Shown in pieces: positions 6,868 to 8,212 of a stretch of DNA of 8,212 nucleotides (positions are counted from its first letter, which is position 1; every line of letters begins with the position of its first letter). This DNA is from Anaerolineales bacterium UBA3499. Lineage in GTDB: Bacteria; Chloroflexota; Anaerolineae; Anaerolineales; UBA11657. Position numbers and translations under genes: made by a program. The notes under the pieces are model-generated. The model saw only the letters and a list, made by a program, of their open reading frames with translations, was not told the DNA's origin and searched no databases. The stretch lies in contig DFQC01000056.1 of the NCBI GenBank assembly GCA_002377585.1, forward strand, positions 1-8,212. The letters run 5' to 3'.

Positions 6868-6873
6868 AGGAGG
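6868..6873 (+). promoter_or_regulatory. Perfect ribosome binding site of the lipoprotein gene
   Basis: AGGAGG lies five bases before the ATG at 6879 and follows an A run. It is the strongest site in the window; most of the permease and enzyme genes have weak or badly spaced sites. Stronger translation of the binding protein than of its permeases is usual in ABC importers, and this site fixes the start together with the in-frame TAG at 6867-6869. Confidence 0.8.
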
Positions 6874-6878
6874 ACAAT

Positions 6879-8212
6879 ATGAAACAGTTCGCAAGTAAGA
6901 AACAAGTGTTTACTATCGTTATGGTAGTTCTCATGTTAATAGTTTCTGCCTGTCAACCTGCAGCACCTGCAGCTGATAGTGGAGACGATCGTTATGGTGG
7001 GAACTTAAAGGTGGGTGTTGCTAGTATAGTCCATCTTGATCCTAATGATGTTAACCAATATGGATTGAACGAAATTGTACAGCTTTTCTATGAAACATTG
7101 TTTGATCGCAATGAAGATGGAGAGGTCGTACCACTATTGGTTAAAGAAGTGAGTCAGTCCGATGACGGTTTAGTCCATACCTGGAAGCTTCATGAGGGTG
7201 TCAAGTTTCATGATGGATCAGACTTCAACGCAGAAGCAGTAAAGTGGAACATTATGCGTAAGATTGATGAAGAGAAGCCAATGGGTAGTATGTTACCTAT
7301 TTCCAACATGAAGGTTGTAGATGATCATACTCTTGAGATTACACTTTCTAGGTTGTATACGGGTATGTACAATATTCTTGCAGTCAAGACATTTTCTATC
7401 TATAGTCCTAGTTTCTATGAAGAGGTCGGTTCAGACGGCATAAAGACTCAAGCCTCGGGAACAGGACCTTTCAAGGTTGATTCATATACCCCAAATGAGA
7501 AACTTGAACTTGTGAAGAATGATGATTACTGGCAAGATGGCCTACCATACTTGGATTCAATTACAGTGATGGAAGTTGCTGATGCAAATACACGTGCGAC
7601 TATGCTAGAAGCAGGTGAAATTCACGTAGCAGTGGGAACTTCTATTCAATCCCTAGAGCAGTTGAAACTTGATGAGAATATCAAGGTATTGACTGGTCCA
7701 AGTTCTCGACATTACTATGTTAGTATGACTAACATTTACGAACCTTTGGATGACAAACGTGTTCGACAGGCGTTCAATTATGCTATTGATAAAGAAGGCA
7801 TATTGGAAGCTGCTTTCAAAGGTTATGCAAGTGTTGCTGACGTAACCATTGTCAACGAAGCTGTGAATGGTTACTCCCCAGCTGCTACACATCCGTACCC
7901 ATATGATACAGATAAAGCTACAGCACTTCTAGCTGAAGCAGGTTGGACTGATTCCGATGGTGATGGTATCGTCGATAAAGATGGCGAGCCTATGGAATTA
8001 ATCTTGCGTACTCGTAAGGGCGCTGTACCGGGCGATTATGAGACAGCAGAATTGGTGCAGGGTATGTTGCTGAATGTTGGTGTAAAAGTCAATGTTGATG
8101 TAGCTGACACTGCTAGTTTCCTAGCAGAGCTAAATCAACCAATAGAGGATGCTCCACATTATGATATGGTGAACTTGACTTGGGGTACCTTCACGGGTGA
8201 CGCTGAGTATGT
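6879..8212 (+). CDS. Family-5 peptide-binding lipoprotein (SBP_bac_5), C terminus cut by window end
   Basis: The open frame runs off the window after 444 full codons, so perhaps 80-130 residues are missing compared with the usual 520-570. Residues 1-24 are a lipoprotein signal peptide (MKQFASKKQ, then a hydrophobic core) ending in the lipobox VSAC, which makes Cys25 the lipid-modified first residue. A short Ala/Pro-rich tether follows. Family-5 hallmarks are in order: 'LFYETLFDRNEDG' and 'VPLLVKEVSQSDDGL', 'HEGVKFHDGSDFNAEAVKWN', 'GTGPFKVDSY' (194-203), 'DDYW', 'DDKRVRQAFNYAIDKEGIL' (291-309) and 'LAEAGW'. An Asp-rich loop DSDGDGIVDKDG (358-369) resembles a calcium-binding loop. It should sit on the outer face of the membrane and pass peptides to the permeases, most likely the second pair just upstream. 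The substrate cannot be assigned from sequence. Confidence 0.95.
   Translation, partial: MKQFASKKQVFTIVMVVLMLIVSACQPAAPAADSGDDRYGGNLKVGVASIVHLDPNDVNQYGLNEIVQLFYETLFDRNEDGEVVPLLVKEVSQSDDGLVHTWKLHEGVKFHDGSDFNAEAVKWNIMRKIDEEKPMGSMLPISNMKVVDDHTLEITLSRLYTGMYNILAVKTFSIYSPSFYEEVGSDGIKTQASGTGPFKVDSYTPNEKLELVKNDDYWQDGLPYLDSITVMEVADANTRATMLEAGEIHVAVGTSIQSLEQLKLDENIKVLTGPSSRHYYVSMTNIYEPLDDKRVRQAFNYAIDKEGILEAAFKGYASVADVTIVNEAVNGYSPAATHPYPYDTDKATALLAEAGWTDSDGDGIVDKDGEPMELILRTRKGAVPGDYETAELVQGMLLNVGVKVNVDVADTASFLAELNQPIEDAPHYDMVNLTWGTFTGDAEY

Noticed and set aside
7653..7892. Reverse-strand open frame of 79 codons
   Set aside because: It is antisense to the peptide-binding lipoprotein gene, which is strongly supported by its domain signatures.
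1..8212. Signs of mobile elements, CRISPR arrays or RNA genes
   Set aside because: No transposase, spaced direct repeats or tRNA/rRNA-like sequence was seen, and nearly all of the window is accounted for by coding genes.

Overview
The window is a run of eight protein-coding genes, all on the + strand, about 40% G+C by eye, from a bacterium. It is an ABC peptide-transport locus of the dipeptide/oligopeptide (Dpp/Opp, family-5) type. The solute-binding protein is a lipoprotein with a short Ala/Pro-rich tether just after the lipobox cysteine. That tether, together with the family mix (M55 peptidase, DUF885, DegT-type aminotransferase, several Dpp permeases), would suit a member of the Chloroflexota, but this taxonomic guess is weak. 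No rRNA, tRNA or phylogenetic marker is present to test it.

Layout: (1) 1-327 is the 3' end of a gene for an M55-family metallopeptidase (D-aminopeptidase DppA-like), cut by the window edge. (2) 429-1346 and 1418-2278 are a first pair of Dpp-type permeases (DppB-like, DppC-like). (3) 2352-3491 is a DegT/DnrJ/EryC1/StrS-type PLP aminotransferase. (4) 3580-4752 is a short DUF885-type putative zinc metallopeptidase with an HExxPGH motif. (5) 4900-5817 and 5831-6658 are a second, diverged permease pair. (6) A 220-base gap at 6659-6878 holds an extended -10 promoter candidate, a 9-bp inverted repeat and a perfect AGGAGG ribosome binding site. (7) 6879 to the window end is a family-5 peptide-binding lipoprotein, 444 residues of it visible, cut at its C terminus.

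All seven visible gene starts are fixed by an in-frame stop codon close upstream (roughly 6-21 bases before the start codon), so the assigned N termini are secure unless a non-standard start is used. Genes are separated by gaps of 71-220 bases, except the second permease pair (13 bases). The locus may therefore be several short transcription units rather than one tight operon.

How the genes may work together (inference): the binding lipoprotein captures peptides outside the membrane, the permease pairs form two transport channels, and the M55 and DUF885 peptidases, neither of which shows an export signal here, would cut imported peptides in the cytoplasm. The aminotransferase is the odd member. 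It belongs to a family known mainly for nucleotide-sugar amination, has unusual active-site substitutions, and has no sugar-nucleotide gene beside it. No ATPase (DppD/DppF) gene lies in the window. The order M55 peptidase, DppB, DppC resembles the start of the Bacillus subtilis dpp operon, but an aminotransferase sits where an ATPase gene would follow. No RNA genes, insertion sequences, CRISPR arrays or other mobile elements were seen, and no gene-free stretch exceeds 300 bases.
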